DNA of 7,569 bases from an uncultured Pseudomonadota bacterium (GCA_937983055.1 CALJLA010000285.1:1-7569); one strand, 5' to 3'. Positions 1 to 6,918 are shown, numbered from the stretch's first letter. The notes: generated by a model not told the origin, from the letters alone. Numbers and translations are program-made.

Positions 1-501
1 CCAGCGCCGGCTGCCGTCCTTGGCATCCAGCCCGAAAATGCGGCCGTCGCCGCTGCGCACCACCACGGTCGTCGCCGTCCCGGTGGGCGCGCTCAGGACC
101 TCGCTGGACACCTGCGAACGCCACAGCAGCTTGCCGTCCGTATCGTAGGCGAGCACGGCGCCCTCCGCGGTGCCGAGCAGGAGCATGCCCGCCCCGAGGC
201 CGATGCCGCCGGACAGTGTGGCGCGCGTCTCCGCCCGCCACACCGCCCGGCCGCGCTCGGCATCGAATCGGGCCAGTTCTCCTGCGCTGCCGGTGGCGAA
301 CACCGCGCCGTCGGCGACGGCCGGCGTGAACCGGTAGCGTCCAGCGGCATCGACACTGGCGCGCCATGCGACTTGCGCCCTCGCCTGCGGCTCGAAATCC
401 ACCAGCGGGGCCGGTTTCGGCCCGCTCCCGGCGCAGGCGGAAAGCAGCAAGGCCGCGCCGGCGGCAGCAATGGCCCCGTGCGCAAGCCAACCTGCCGTCA
501 T
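1..501 (-). CDS. bamB: Outer membrane assembly lipoprotein BamB (partial, N-terminal 167 residues)
   Basis: BamB is a beta-propeller lipoprotein of the BAM complex; it sits on the periplasmic face of the outer membrane and helps BamA insert outer-membrane proteins. I translated this frame from the ATG at 501-499. It opens with a hydrophobic signal peptide ending in a lipobox (L-L-S-A-C, Cys at about residue 23). PQQ/propeller-like repeats follow, with blades reading TPAVADGAVFATGSAGELA, LLLGTAEGAVLAYD and VVVRSGDGRIFGLDAKDG. Family members are about 380-400 residues, so more than half lies past the left edge. The start is fixed by the overlap ATGA with the yfgM stop. Shine-Dalgarno matching is weak (GGAT, 7 bases upstream), which fits translational coupling to yfgM. 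The yfgM-bamB pairing is standard in proteobacteria, and der would be expected next, outside the window. The identification is firm; only the length is incomplete. Confidence 0.93.
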   Translation of the reverse strand, partial: MTAGWLAHGAIAAAGAALLLSACAGSGPKPAPLVDFEPQARAQVAWRASVDAAGRYRFTPAVADGAVFATGSAGELARFDAERGRAVWRAETRATLSGGIGLGAGMLLLGTAEGAVLAYDTDGKLLWRSQVSSEVLSAPTGTATTVVVRSGDGRIFGLDAKDGSRRW

Positions 502-1130
502 TTCAGCGATCCAACCGCGTCGCGTTTGACCTGGATCACGTTGCGCCAGGGGTCCGCCTCCGGCGTCGTTTCCAGCGCCTTGTCGTAGGCCCCAACCGCC
601 TCTTCGGTCTTTCCCTGCGCCATCAGCACGTCGCCGCGCAAATCGGCGTACAGCGGCGTGAAGGCCTCCCCCCCCCCCGCATCGAGCAGGCGCAGCGCGG
701 CATCATGCTGCTTCTGGTCCAGCCGCACGCCGGCGAGGCGTAACCGCGCGAGCGCGCGCAGCGGCTCGCTGCGCGCATGCTCCACGACCCACTCGAGCCG
801 TTCGGCCGCGACCTCGAGATTGCCCGCGTCGTGCTCCACCTTGCCTGCGATCATCCCCGCCATGCCCGCGTAGGCGGTCCGGCCAAAGCGCTCGATCAAC
901 TCCGCCGAGACGTTGCGGATCTCGTTGGCATCGTTCTTTGCCACCGCCTCCTCGAGCGTGCTGAACAGGATCGAGGCCTGCTCGGCCTGGCTGCGCTGGT
1001 AGTACTGCCAGCCCTGGATGCCGCCCACGCCGCCGATGAAAGCGATGACCGCGGCGATCACCATCGCCCCGTACTGCTTCCACCACGCCTTCAACGCATC
1101 TATCTTTTCCTGCTCTTCCAGATCGTACAT
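498..1130 (-). CDS. yfgM: YfgM-family ancillary Sec translocon subunit (TPR protein)
   Basis: This 210-residue protein matches the YfgM family: a single-pass inner-membrane protein with a periplasmic tetratricopeptide domain. In E. coli it associates with SecYEG and the chaperone PpiD. The N-terminus MYDLEEQEKIDALKAWWKQY is the family hallmark. A transmembrane helix at about residues 22-40 follows (AMVIAAVIAFIGGVGG). The rest is alpha-helical with TPR-like repeats, including YADLRGDVLMAQGKTEEAV near residues 161-179. The ATG start lies 33 bases after the hisS stop, with a modest AAAGAGA purine run about 9 bases upstream. The TGA stop overlaps the bamB start as ATGA. Residues 152-154 (Gly-Gly-Gly) are encoded by an 11-base G run. 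Reading through it without a shift keeps the family's usual spacing between the LLDA and EAF motifs, so the frame appears correct as given. Confidence 0.93.
   Translation of the reverse strand: MYDLEEQEKIDALKAWWKQYGAMVIAAVIAFIGGVGGIQGWQYYQRSQAEQASILFSTLEEAVAKNDANEIRNVSAELIERFGRTAYAGMAGMIAGKVEHDAGNLEVAAERLEWVVEHARSEPLRALARLRLAGVRLDQKQHDAALRLLDAGGGEAFTPLYADLRGDVLMAQGKTEEAVGAYDKALETTPEADPWRNVIQVKRDAVGSLK
668..678. repeat. Homopolymer C11 (G11 on the coding strand) inside yfgM
   Basis: Eleven consecutive C residues on the plus strand form a G11 run in the yfgM coding strand. The run covers the end of Ala151, Gly152-Gly154 and the first base of Glu155. It is by far the longest homopolymer in the window; the next runs are 6 bases. 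Mononucleotide runs of this length are prone to polymerase slippage and to sequencing or assembly length errors. A one-base change would scramble the last quarter of YfgM and uncouple its stop from the bamB start. Confidence 0.95.
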
Positions 1131-1163
1131 TTTGGATTTCTCTTTACGGCTTCAATCGGATAA

Positions 1164-2429
1164 TCATGCGCCGGTGGCGCGAATCAGCTTGGCGGCATCG
1201 GCTATGCCCAGTTGCAGCTGCTCACCCAGTTCTCGCAAGGGCTTCATCGACACCAGCCCGCGCGCCGCTTCGTCGTCGCCGATGATGATCGCGAAGCGCG
1301 CGCCGCTGGCATCGGCCCGTTTCATCTGCGACTTGAAACTGCCGCCGCCAACGTGCAGCGTAACGCGCAAACCCTCGTCGCGCAGCGCCTCGGCGGCCCG
1401 CCATGCGAATGCTTCAGCCGCCTCGCCCGCATGCACCAGGTACACATCGGCTGCAGGACCGACGCGGTCGCTCTGCTCAGGCAGCAGCGCAAGCAGCCGC
1501 TCAACCCCCATGGCGAACCCGCAGGCGGGTGCCGGCTTGCCGCCGATCTGCTGGAACAGTCCGTCGTAGCGTCCGCCGGCGCACACCGTGCCCTGGGCGC
1601 CAAGCCGGTCGGTAATCCACTCGTAGACTGCGTCATTGTAATAATCGAGCCCGCGCACCAGCCTGGAATTGATCTCGAAATCCACCCCTGCATCGCACAG
1701 CTTGCTCTGCAGCCGCTCGTATTTCTTCCGCTAGGCCTCGTCGCGATCGTCGAGCTTTCTGGCCGCCGGCCCGATGACCGGTTGCAGTTCCGTATTCTTC
1801 CTGCCCTCCACGCGCAGCGGATTGCTGGCGAGCCGCCGTCGCGAATCGGCGTCCAGTTCGCCCTGCCGGCTTTCAAGGTATTTGACCAGGCGGGCCCGGT
1901 AGCGGGCACGCGACTCACTGCTGCCGAGCGTGTTGATCTGGAGCCGCACGCCGTCGATGCCAAGGCGGCGCCAGAGGCGGTTGCCCATGATCATGTGCTC
2001 GGCGTCGACGTCCGGCCCGGGATAACCGAGCGCCTCGACCCCAACCTGATGGAACTGGCGGTAACGCCCTTTCTGCGGTCGCTCGTGGCGGAACATCGGC
2101 CCCATGTAGTAGACGCGCTGCCCGCCGCCGTAGATCAGATTGTGCTGAATCGCAGCGCGCACGCAGGACGCGGTGCCTTCCGGGCGCAGGGTCAGGCTCT
2201 CGCCGTTCAGCTGATCGACGAAGGTGTACATTTCCTTCTCGACGATGTCGGTGACCTCGCCGATCGAGCGCACGAACAACTCTGTCTTCTCCAGCACCGG
2301 CATGCGCATGCCGCGATAACCGTACTGCGCGAGCCAGTCGCGAACGGTATCCTCGAAGAACTCCCACAAGGAGGCCTCGCCGGGCAGGACATCGTTCATC
2401 CCGCGCACGGCCTGTATTGCTGTCGTCAT
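1164..2429 (-). CDS. hisS: Histidine--tRNA ligase (HisRS), interrupted by an in-frame TAG at codon 233
   Basis: HisRS attaches histidine to tRNA-His in the cytoplasm and is normally an essential single-copy enzyme. The frame from ATG 2429 to TGA 1164 has 422 codons including the stop, close to the 424 residues of E. coli HisRS. Class II features are intact: AVRGMNDVLP at 7-16, motif 1 around EKTELFVRSIGEVTDIVEKE (47-66), motif 2 with YYMGPMFRHERPQKGRYRQF (107-126), the histidine-binding LVRGLDYYN (257-265, catalytic Arg259), motif 3 with GFAMGVERLLALL (304-316, Arg311), and a C-terminal anticodon-binding domain. Codon 233 (1733-1731) is TAG. The frame continues in register on both sides, so this is a point change and not a frameshift. 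As read it gives a 232-residue fragment lacking Arg259 and motif 3, plus a 188-codon remainder. The gene sits 42 bases after ispG with no convincing Shine-Dalgarno sequence. It could be a pseudogene with a second hisS elsewhere, a suppressed amber gene, or a sequence error; the last is simplest for an otherwise perfectly conserved gene. Confidence 0.92.
1731..1733 (-). other. In-frame amber (TAG) codon within hisS
   Basis: On the minus strand the local reading is ...Asp-Arg-Asp-Glu-Ala-TAG-Arg-Lys-Lys-Tyr-Glu-Arg-Leu-Gln..., in the same frame as the hisS start and natural TGA. In remembered relatives this stretch often reads like DEAS-R, so a TCG serine codon one base away is a natural candidate; CAG, TGG, TTG, GAG and AAG are also one step away. 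The base after the stop is C. The position falls between motif 2 and the histidine-binding LVRGLDYY motif, so termination here would separate the two halves of the catalytic core. Confidence 0.97.
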
Positions 2430-2471
2430 CGAAAGGGACTGTTCTGGAGTGTTCGGCGCCCGGCGCGGGCT
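2430..2471 (-). other. ispG-hisS intergenic spacer with a small hairpin
   Basis: These 42 bases separate the ispG stop from the hisS ATG. Right after the stop the minus strand reads GCCCG-CGC-CGGGC (2470-2458), a perfect 5-bp stem with a 3-base loop. No T run follows, so it does not look like an intrinsic terminator. Nothing resembling GGAG occurs within 12 bases of the hisS ATG; the bases just upstream read AACAGTCCCTTTCG. HisS is therefore either translated with a weak site or helped by its position in the operon. Confidence 0.4.
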
Positions 2472-3740
2472 TCAGCCCAGCGCGTCCGCCCTTTCCTTGT
2501 CTGCGCCACCGGCCGCGTGCCGGCCGTACCGGGTTTTCACATAGTCGTCGACCAGCGCCTGGAATTCCTCGGCGATGCGCTCACCCTTGAGCGTGACCGT
2601 CTTTTCGCCGTCGACGTACACCGGCGCCACCGGGCTCTCGCCGGACCCCGGCAGGCTGATGCCGATGTTTGCGTGCCGGCTCTCGCCCGGGCCGTTGACC
2701 ACGCAGCCCATCACCGCCACGCGCATGTCCTCGACCCCGGGATAGCGTTGCCGCCAGACCGGCATCTGCCGGCGCAAGTAGCTCTGGATCTTGTCGGCGA
2801 GTTCCTGGAAGAAGGTGCTCGACGTGCGGCCGCACCCCGGGCAGGCGGTGACCATCGGCGTGAACGAGCGCAGACCCATGGTCTGCAGAATCTCCTGCGC
2901 AACCACCACCTCGCGCGTGCGGTCGCCACCGGGTTCGGGCGTCAGCGAAACGCGGATGGTATCGCCGATGCCCTCCTGAAGCAGCACAGCCAGCGCCGCG
3001 GTCGACGCGACTATGCCCTTCGAGCCCATTCCCGCCTCGGTGAGACCCAGGTGCAGCGGCAGATCGGTACGCGCGGCGAGCTCGCGGTAGACGGCGATCA
3101 GGTCCTGCACGCCGCTGACCTTGCACGACAGGACGATGCGCTCGCGCGGCAGTCCGAGCGCCATCGCACGTTGCGCACTGTCAAGCGCCGACACGATCAG
3201 CGCCTCGCGCATGACCTCGTCAGCGTCGAGCGGCGGCTTGCGGCGCGCGTTCTCGTCCATCAGGCGCGCAAGCAGGCTCTGGTCCAGGCTGCCCCAGTTG
3301 ACCCCGATGCGCACCGGTTTGCCGTGGCGGCACGCCGCCTCGATCATCATCGCGAACTGCTCGTCGCGCTTGGAGCCCTTGCCAACGTTGCCGGGATTGA
3401 TGCGGTACTTGTCCAACGCCTGCGCGCAGTCAGGATACTGCGCCAGCAGCCGGTGGCCGTTGAAATGAAAATCGCCGACCAGCGGCACCTCGACACCCAT
3501 CTGCGCCAACCGCTCACGGATCGCCGGCACCGCCGCCGCCGCTTCGGCGGTATTGACGGTGACGCGCACGATCTCCGAGCCGGCGCGGGCCAGGTCGGCC
3601 ACCTGTCGCGCCGTGGCGGCCACATCCGCAGTATCGGTATTGGTCATTGACTGCACCACGATGGGCGCGCCGCCGCCCACGGCGACCCGCCCAACCCGGG
3701 TCTGCACGGTCGCGCGCCTGGCCGGCAGCTCTATCGGCAT
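2472..3740 (-). CDS. ispG: 4-hydroxy-3-methylbut-2-en-1-yl diphosphate synthase (flavodoxin/ferredoxin type), IspG/GcpE
   Basis: IspG is the penultimate enzyme of the MEP (non-mevalonate) isoprenoid pathway. It is a cytoplasmic [4Fe-4S] enzyme that reductively opens MEcPP to HMBPP. The 422-residue protein has the TIM-barrel N-terminal domain with APIVVQSMTNTDTADV (25-40), LVGDFHFNGH (87-96), KYRINPGNVGKGSKRDEQF (111-129) and LHLGLTEAGMGSKGIVAS (229-246). The cluster ligands follow in VTACPGCGRTSSTFF (297-311; Cys300, Cys303) and MGCVVNGPGESRHANIGIS (344-362; Cys346, Glu353). All four ligands expected from E. coli IspG are present, and length is typical of the short bacterial type without the plant-like insert. 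The ATG at 3740 lies 10 bases after the rodZ stop. The rodZ TGA itself forms part of the TGAGG ribosome-binding site, 8 bases upstream, which implies coupled translation. The tail after about residue 402 is polar and probably disordered. Confidence 0.97.
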   Translation of the reverse strand: MPIELPARRATVQTRVGRVAVGGGAPIVVQSMTNTDTADVAATARQVADLARAGSEIVRVTVNTAEAAAAVPAIRERLAQMGVEVPLVGDFHFNGHRLLAQYPDCAQALDKYRINPGNVGKGSKRDEQFAMMIEAACRHGKPVRIGVNWGSLDQSLLARLMDENARRKPPLDADEVMREALIVSALDSAQRAMALGLPRERIVLSCKVSGVQDLIAVYRELAARTDLPLHLGLTEAGMGSKGIVASTAALAVLLQEGIGDTIRVSLTPEPGGDRTREVVVAQEILQTMGLRSFTPMVTACPGCGRTSSTFFQELADKIQSYLRRQMPVWRQRYPGVEDMRVAVMGCVVNGPGESRHANIGISLPGSGESPVAPVYVDGEKTVTLKGERIAEEFQALVDDYVKTRYGRHAAGGADKERADALG

Positions 3741-3750
3741 GCGGTGCGCC

Positions 3751-4545
3751 TCATTGCAGCGTCAGCCTCGCGACATCCACCCGCGTGTGCGGCTCGAGGT
3801 CGATCTCGCGGTCGTTGAAAGACAGGCGCACCCCCGCGGCATTGCCGACCACCACCGAAAACGGCGGCTCCCCGCTCACCCGCCGGCGTGCTCCGGCCGG
3901 ATTGAGCTGAGCGAAGATCGCCTGGCCCGAGCGGTCGCGCACCTCGACCCACGACTCCTGGTCGAACATCATCCGAAGCACCGCCGTCTCGACGGGGGCG
4001 GACGGCTCCGCGGGCGCGGCACCGGACCCTGCATCCAGCGCCGGCGCGACGCCTTCTGCTGCCGCTGGCCCCTCGGAGGCTGTCGTCTCCGCGGGCGCCG
4101 CCACAGGGGCGGAGGCCGGCGGCGCGTCCGGCTGCGGCGCGCGGCTGAAGAAATACGCGAACGTGCCGGCACCGACGACGAAGATCACCAGCGCCAGCGC
4201 CGCACGGCTTTGCCGCGCCGGGTTGCGCGCCGGTGCGGGCGCGTCCGACTCAGCCGGCTCCGGCTCGGGCGGCTTAAGCTTGGCATCGGCAGCCTGCACC
4301 AGCGGCCCGGCATCCACGCCGAGCAGCTTCGCGTAATTGCGGATGAAGCCGTGCACGAACACCGGGCCGCCGAAGGGCGAGAAATCGTCGCGCTCGAGCG
4401 CCTCGACCTGGCGAACCGACAGCTTCAGGTGCCGAGACACGTCCCCGAGGCTGAGGTTCTGGCGCCGGCGCTCGGCATGCAGCACCGCACCGGCGCCGCC
4501 CGCCGCTGCGGACGGTTCCGCCGCCGGCCGCACCGCATCGTTCAC
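3751..4545 (-). CDS. rodZ: RodZ-like cytoskeleton protein (HTH_25 / DUF4115)
   Basis: RodZ is a bitopic inner-membrane protein that links the MreB cytoskeleton to the elongation machinery and helps keep rod shape. The 264-residue product has the family architecture. An N-terminal helix-turn-helix domain covers about 18-85, with LHAERRRQNLSLGDVSRHLK (22-41), VRQVEALERDDF (44-55) and VFVHGFIRNYAKLLG (62-76). A short acidic/Pro linker follows, then a transmembrane helix at about 114-134 (ALALVIFVVGAGTFAYFF). An Ala/Pro-rich periplasmic linker covers about 137-186, and a C-terminal DUF4115 beta domain covers about 188-264, including DQESWVEVRDRSG. The start is GTG at 4545-4543, overlapping the pilF TGA as GTGA, with purine-rich GAGGGCAGG just upstream. 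No in-frame ATG offers a better start. Annotation pipelines may call it only a DUF4115 or helix-turn-helix protein; the pilF-rodZ-ispG order supports RodZ. Confidence 0.9.
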   Translation of the reverse strand: MNDAVRPAAEPSAAAGGAGAVLHAERRRQNLSLGDVSRHLKLSVRQVEALERDDFSPFGGPVFVHGFIRNYAKLLGVDAGPLVQAADAKLKPPEPEPAESDAPAPARNPARQSRAALALVIFVVGAGTFAYFFSRAPQPDAPPASAPVAAPAETTASEGPAAAEGVAPALDAGSGAAPAEPSAPVETAVLRMMFDQESWVEVRDRSGQAIFAQLNPAGARRRVSGEPPFSVVVGNAAGVRLSFNDREIDLEPHTRVDVARLTLQ

Positions 4546-5306
4546 TGGAACCTGCCCTCGTTGAACGCCCGGGTCTGTGCAGCGTCCGGAAAGCGGCGGT
4601 TCAGCTGCGCGCCATAGGCCGCCAGCGCATTACGGTCGCCGAGCCGGCTCTCGATGCGCGCGGCCAGCCACAGCGCTTCGGCATCTGCCTGCGTGGCCCG
4701 CGTATGCCGGGTGATCCAGTCGCGGGCGGTCAGCAGATCGCCCTTCAGAAAAGCGACATCGGCCAGGTGGTAGAGCGCAACCGGCTGGTTCGGCGACAGC
4801 GCCAGCGCGCGGCGCAGCATCGCCTCGGCCTGAACCAGGTCGCCGCTGTTCTTGAAGCACAGGCCGGCATTGACGTGAGCGATCTCCGGAGCGGCATATA
4901 GAGGGTCTGCCAGCACCTTGCGCAGATGCTTGAGCCCCTGCTCTTCGCGCCCGCTCTGGCACAGGATCATGCCGTAGTTGTTGTTGACGCTGGAATCCGC
5001 CGGCGCAAGCTTGAGGGCGCGCTCGAGCAGGGTCATTGCCTGCGGCTGCTGGCCCAGCGCGAGATGAACCAACGCCAGTTGATTGAGCGCCGGCACGTAC
5101 GCCGGATCGGCGTCCAGCGCCTCCTTGAGTTCGGTAATGGCGACGTCGTAGCGGCCGACGGAATAGTACGCGGCGCCCAGTTCGGCATGCACCCGCGCGC
5201 GGTTGCGCGCGCTCTGCTGGTCCGACTGGGTCGGCTTCACGCTCTCGCCGGTTGGCGCGCAGGCCGCCACCAGCAGGGCCGCGAACAGCGACGCCGCGAG
5301 CCTCAT
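4542..5306 (-). CDS. pilW: Type IV pilus biogenesis/stability lipoprotein PilF (PilW)
   Basis: The protein is the outer-membrane TPR lipoprotein needed for assembly and stability of the PilQ secretin; it is named PilF in Pseudomonas and PilW in Neisseria. The 254-residue product has a signal peptide with a lipobox V-A-A-C (Cys16). A polar spacer follows, then several tetratricopeptide repeats from about residue 37 to 235, for example ARVHAELGAAYYSVGRYDVA (37-56), ALNQLALVHLALGQQPQAM (73-91), VNNNYGMILCQSGREEQGL (107-125) and ALYHLADVAFLKGDLLTAR (177-195). The frame stays open far upstream, but the ATG at 5306-5304 is chosen because it gives the signal peptide, overlaps the rlmN stop as ATGA, and has a good AGGAAG site (5319-5314) 7 bases before it. 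The TGA overlaps the rodZ GTG. Lying between rlmN and rodZ is the usual place for this gene. Confidence 0.93.
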   Translation of the reverse strand: MRLAASLFAALLVAACAPTGESVKPTQSDQQSARNRARVHAELGAAYYSVGRYDVAITELKEALDADPAYVPALNQLALVHLALGQQPQAMTLLERALKLAPADSSVNNNYGMILCQSGREEQGLKHLRKVLADPLYAAPEIAHVNAGLCFKNSGDLVQAEAMLRRALALSPNQPVALYHLADVAFLKGDLLTARDWITRHTRATQADAEALWLAARIESRLGDRNALAAYGAQLNRRFPDAAQTRAFNEGRFQ

Positions 5307-6460
5307 GCGCGCGCTTCCTGCGCGCGCCTCGCGCCGCGGCGCGTGCGATCCAGCACCTTGCCGGCCAGCTGGCCGCAAGCGCCGTCGATATCGTCCCCGC
5401 GAGTCTTGCGTACCGTGGCGATCAGTCCCGCCTGCATCAGCACCTCCTGAAAGGCGCGCACCCGGTCGGCCGGCGAGCGGCTGAAACCGGAATCGGGAAA
5501 CGGATTGAACGGGATCAGATTGAACTTGCAGGGCACGTCGCGGGTGAGCGCCACCAGCTCGCGCGCGTGTCCGAGGCTGTCGTTGACCTGATCGAGCATG
5601 ACGTATTCGAAGGTCACGAAGTCCCGCGGCGCGCCGGCGCGCTGCCATTTCTCGCCGCTGGGCGCCGGCTCGTCCGGCGCGGACTCCACGTAGCGCCGGC
5701 AGGCGGCGAGGAGCGCCGACAGCGGATACTTGCGGTTGATCGGCACCAGGCGGTCGCGAAGCGCGTCGTTGGACGCGTGCAGCGACACTGCCAGCGCCAC
5801 CGGGCATTCCTCCCGCAGCCGGTCGATTGCAGGCACGATGCCCGAGGTCGACAGCGTCACGCGCCGGCGCGAAAGGCCGTAGGCGTGATCGTCGAGCATG
5901 ATGCGCATGGCCCGCACCACGTTGTCGAAGTTGGCGAGCGGCTCGCCCATGCCCATCATCACCACGTTGCTCACCGGGCGTTCGGGCGCATCGCCGTCCA
6001 GCCGCGCCGCCGCCGGCTCGCCCGACAGCGTCTTCATCGCCCACCATAGCTGGCCGATGATCTCGGCGGTGGACAGGTTGCGGTTGAACCCCTGGCGGCC
6101 GGTCGCGCAAAAGGCGCACTCGAGCGCGCAGCCCACCTGGGACGATACGCACAACGTGCCGCGCGATGCTTCGGGGATGAACACGGTTTCGATCGCGTTT
6201 CCACCCCCCACCGAAAGCAGCCACTTGCGGGTGCCGTCGGCGGCTTCGGACGAAGCCACCAGTTCGGGGAACGCCACCGTCGCCGTCTGCGCCAGCCGGG
6301 CGCGCAGCGATTTCGACAGGTCGGTCATGCGCTCGAAATCCGCCTCGCGGTTCTGGTGCAGCCAGCGCAGAACCTGCCGGGCGCGGAAGGGCTTCTCACC
6401 GATTTCCTGAAAGAAGTCGGCGAGCCCGCGGGCGTCCTTGTCCAGCAGGTTCACTTGCAT
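5303..6460 (-). CDS. rlmN: Dual-specificity 23S rRNA/tRNA adenine-C2 methyltransferase RlmN
   Basis: RlmN is a radical-SAM enzyme that methylates C2 of A2503 in 23S rRNA and A37 in some tRNAs, supporting translational accuracy. The 385-residue protein carries the N-terminal RNA-binding region (KPFRARQVLRWLHQNREADF, 23-42) and the cluster motif CxxxCxxC at Cys111, Cys115 and Cys118 (GCALECAFC). It also has the two mechanistic cysteines: Cys104 in TLCVSSQ, matching E. coli Cys118, and Cys362 in GDDIDGACGQLAG, matching E. coli Cys355. MGMGEPLANFDNVVRA (169-184), STSGIVPAIDRL (204-215) and CKFNLIPFNPFP (311-322) are further family signatures. Residues about 263-278 look like an extra loop between the usual RRYxxxAP and RDFVTFEY. 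The ATG at 6460 shares one base with the ndk stop (TGATG). No Shine-Dalgarno sequence precedes it, so translation is probably coupled to ndk. Confidence 0.97.
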   Translation of the reverse strand: MQVNLLDKDARGLADFFQEIGEKPFRARQVLRWLHQNREADFERMTDLSKSLRARLAQTATVAFPELVASSEAADGTRKWLLSVGGGNAIETVFIPEASRGTLCVSSQVGCALECAFCATGRQGFNRNLSTAEIIGQLWWAMKTLSGEPAAARLDGDAPERPVSNVVMMGMGEPLANFDNVVRAMRIMLDDHAYGLSRRRVTLSTSGIVPAIDRLREECPVALAVSLHASNDALRDRLVPINRKYPLSALLAACRRYVESAPDEPAPSGEKWQRAGAPRDFVTFEYVMLDQVNDSLGHARELVALTRDVPCKFNLIPFNPFPDSGFSRSPADRVRAFQEVLMQAGLIATVRKTRGDDIDGACGQLAGKVLDRTRRGARRAQEARA

Positions 6461-6879
6461 CAGCGTGAATACACGTTCATCGCGGGGAAGAAATAGGCGA
6501 TCTCGGTCTTCGCGTTTTCCGGAGAATCCGAACCATGGACCGCATTTGCGTCGATGGATTCCGCGAAATCCGCTCGAAGGGTGCCCTTCGCTGCTTTTTT
6601 GGGATCGGTCGCGCCCATCAGGTCGCGATTCTTCTGGATCGCGCCCGCGCCTTCCAGCACCTGGATCATCACCGGGCCGGAGGTCATGAATTTCACCAAG
6701 TCCTTGAAGAACGGCCGCTCCTTGTGCACCGCGTAGAAGCCCGCGGCCTCCGCTTCCGACAAATGCGCCATGCGGGCGGCGACGATCTTCAGGCCCGCCG
6801 CCTCGAAGCGGGTGTAGATCTGCCCGATGACGTTCTTGTTCACCGCGTCGGGCTTGATGATCGAAAGCGTGCGTTCCAC
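6460..6879 (-). CDS. ndk: Nucleoside diphosphate kinase
   Basis: Ndk moves the gamma phosphate from ATP to nucleoside diphosphates through a phosphohistidine and so balances NTP and dNTP pools in the cytoplasm. The 139-residue product is near the usual 141-143. It shows ERTLSIIKPDAV (2-13) with the ATP-contacting Lys9, the FYAVHKERPFFKDLVKFM stretch (48-65), the nucleotide-site region from SGPVMIQVLEG to LMGATDP (67-93), and the active-site NAVHGSDS with His115 (112-119). The start is GTG at 6879-6877: no ATG is available in frame, the residue pattern fits the usual MAIERTLSIIKP start, and GGAGA (6894-6890) lies 10 bases upstream. It is the first gene of the cluster after a 106-bp gap containing a possible promoter, so it likely leads the operon. 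Confidence 0.97.
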   Translation of the reverse strand: MERTLSIIKPDAVNKNVIGQIYTRFEAAGLKIVAARMAHLSEAEAAGFYAVHKERPFFKDLVKFMTSGPVMIQVLEGAGAIQKNRDLMGATDPKKAAKGTLRADFAESIDANAVHGSDSPENAKTEIAYFFPAMNVYSR

Positions 6880-6918
6880 TGCTGCGAAGTCTCCGTTTGT
6901 TGAGGATTTTTAAAGAAT

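Noticed and set aside
93..485. A 130-codon minus-strand frame inside bamB
   Set aside because: It is an out-of-frame shadow; the frame starting at 501 gives the lipoprotein signal and beta-propeller repeats.
1164..2429. A frameshift as the cause of the broken hisS
   Set aside because: The segments before and after the break are in the same frame and total length is normal; the break is a single TAG codon.
2458..2470. A possible terminator hairpin after ispG
   Set aside because: The stem is only 5 bp and no T run follows it on the minus strand.
1212..3650. An 812-codon plus-strand open frame antisense to hisS and ispG
   Set aside because: It lies opposite two well-conserved genes, its translation is rich in Arg, His and Ala with no recognisable domain, and long antisense open frames are expected from GC-biased third positions.
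3553..4617. A 354-codon plus-strand open frame antisense to rodZ and ispG
   Set aside because: It is low-complexity, Arg-rich translation opposite conserved coding sequence, with no domain signature.
5307..6224. An upstream extension of the pilF frame that would give a 560-residue protein
   Set aside because: The extra part is a shadow of rlmN in another frame. The signal peptide, lipobox, AGGAAG site and ATGA overlap all place the real start at 5306.
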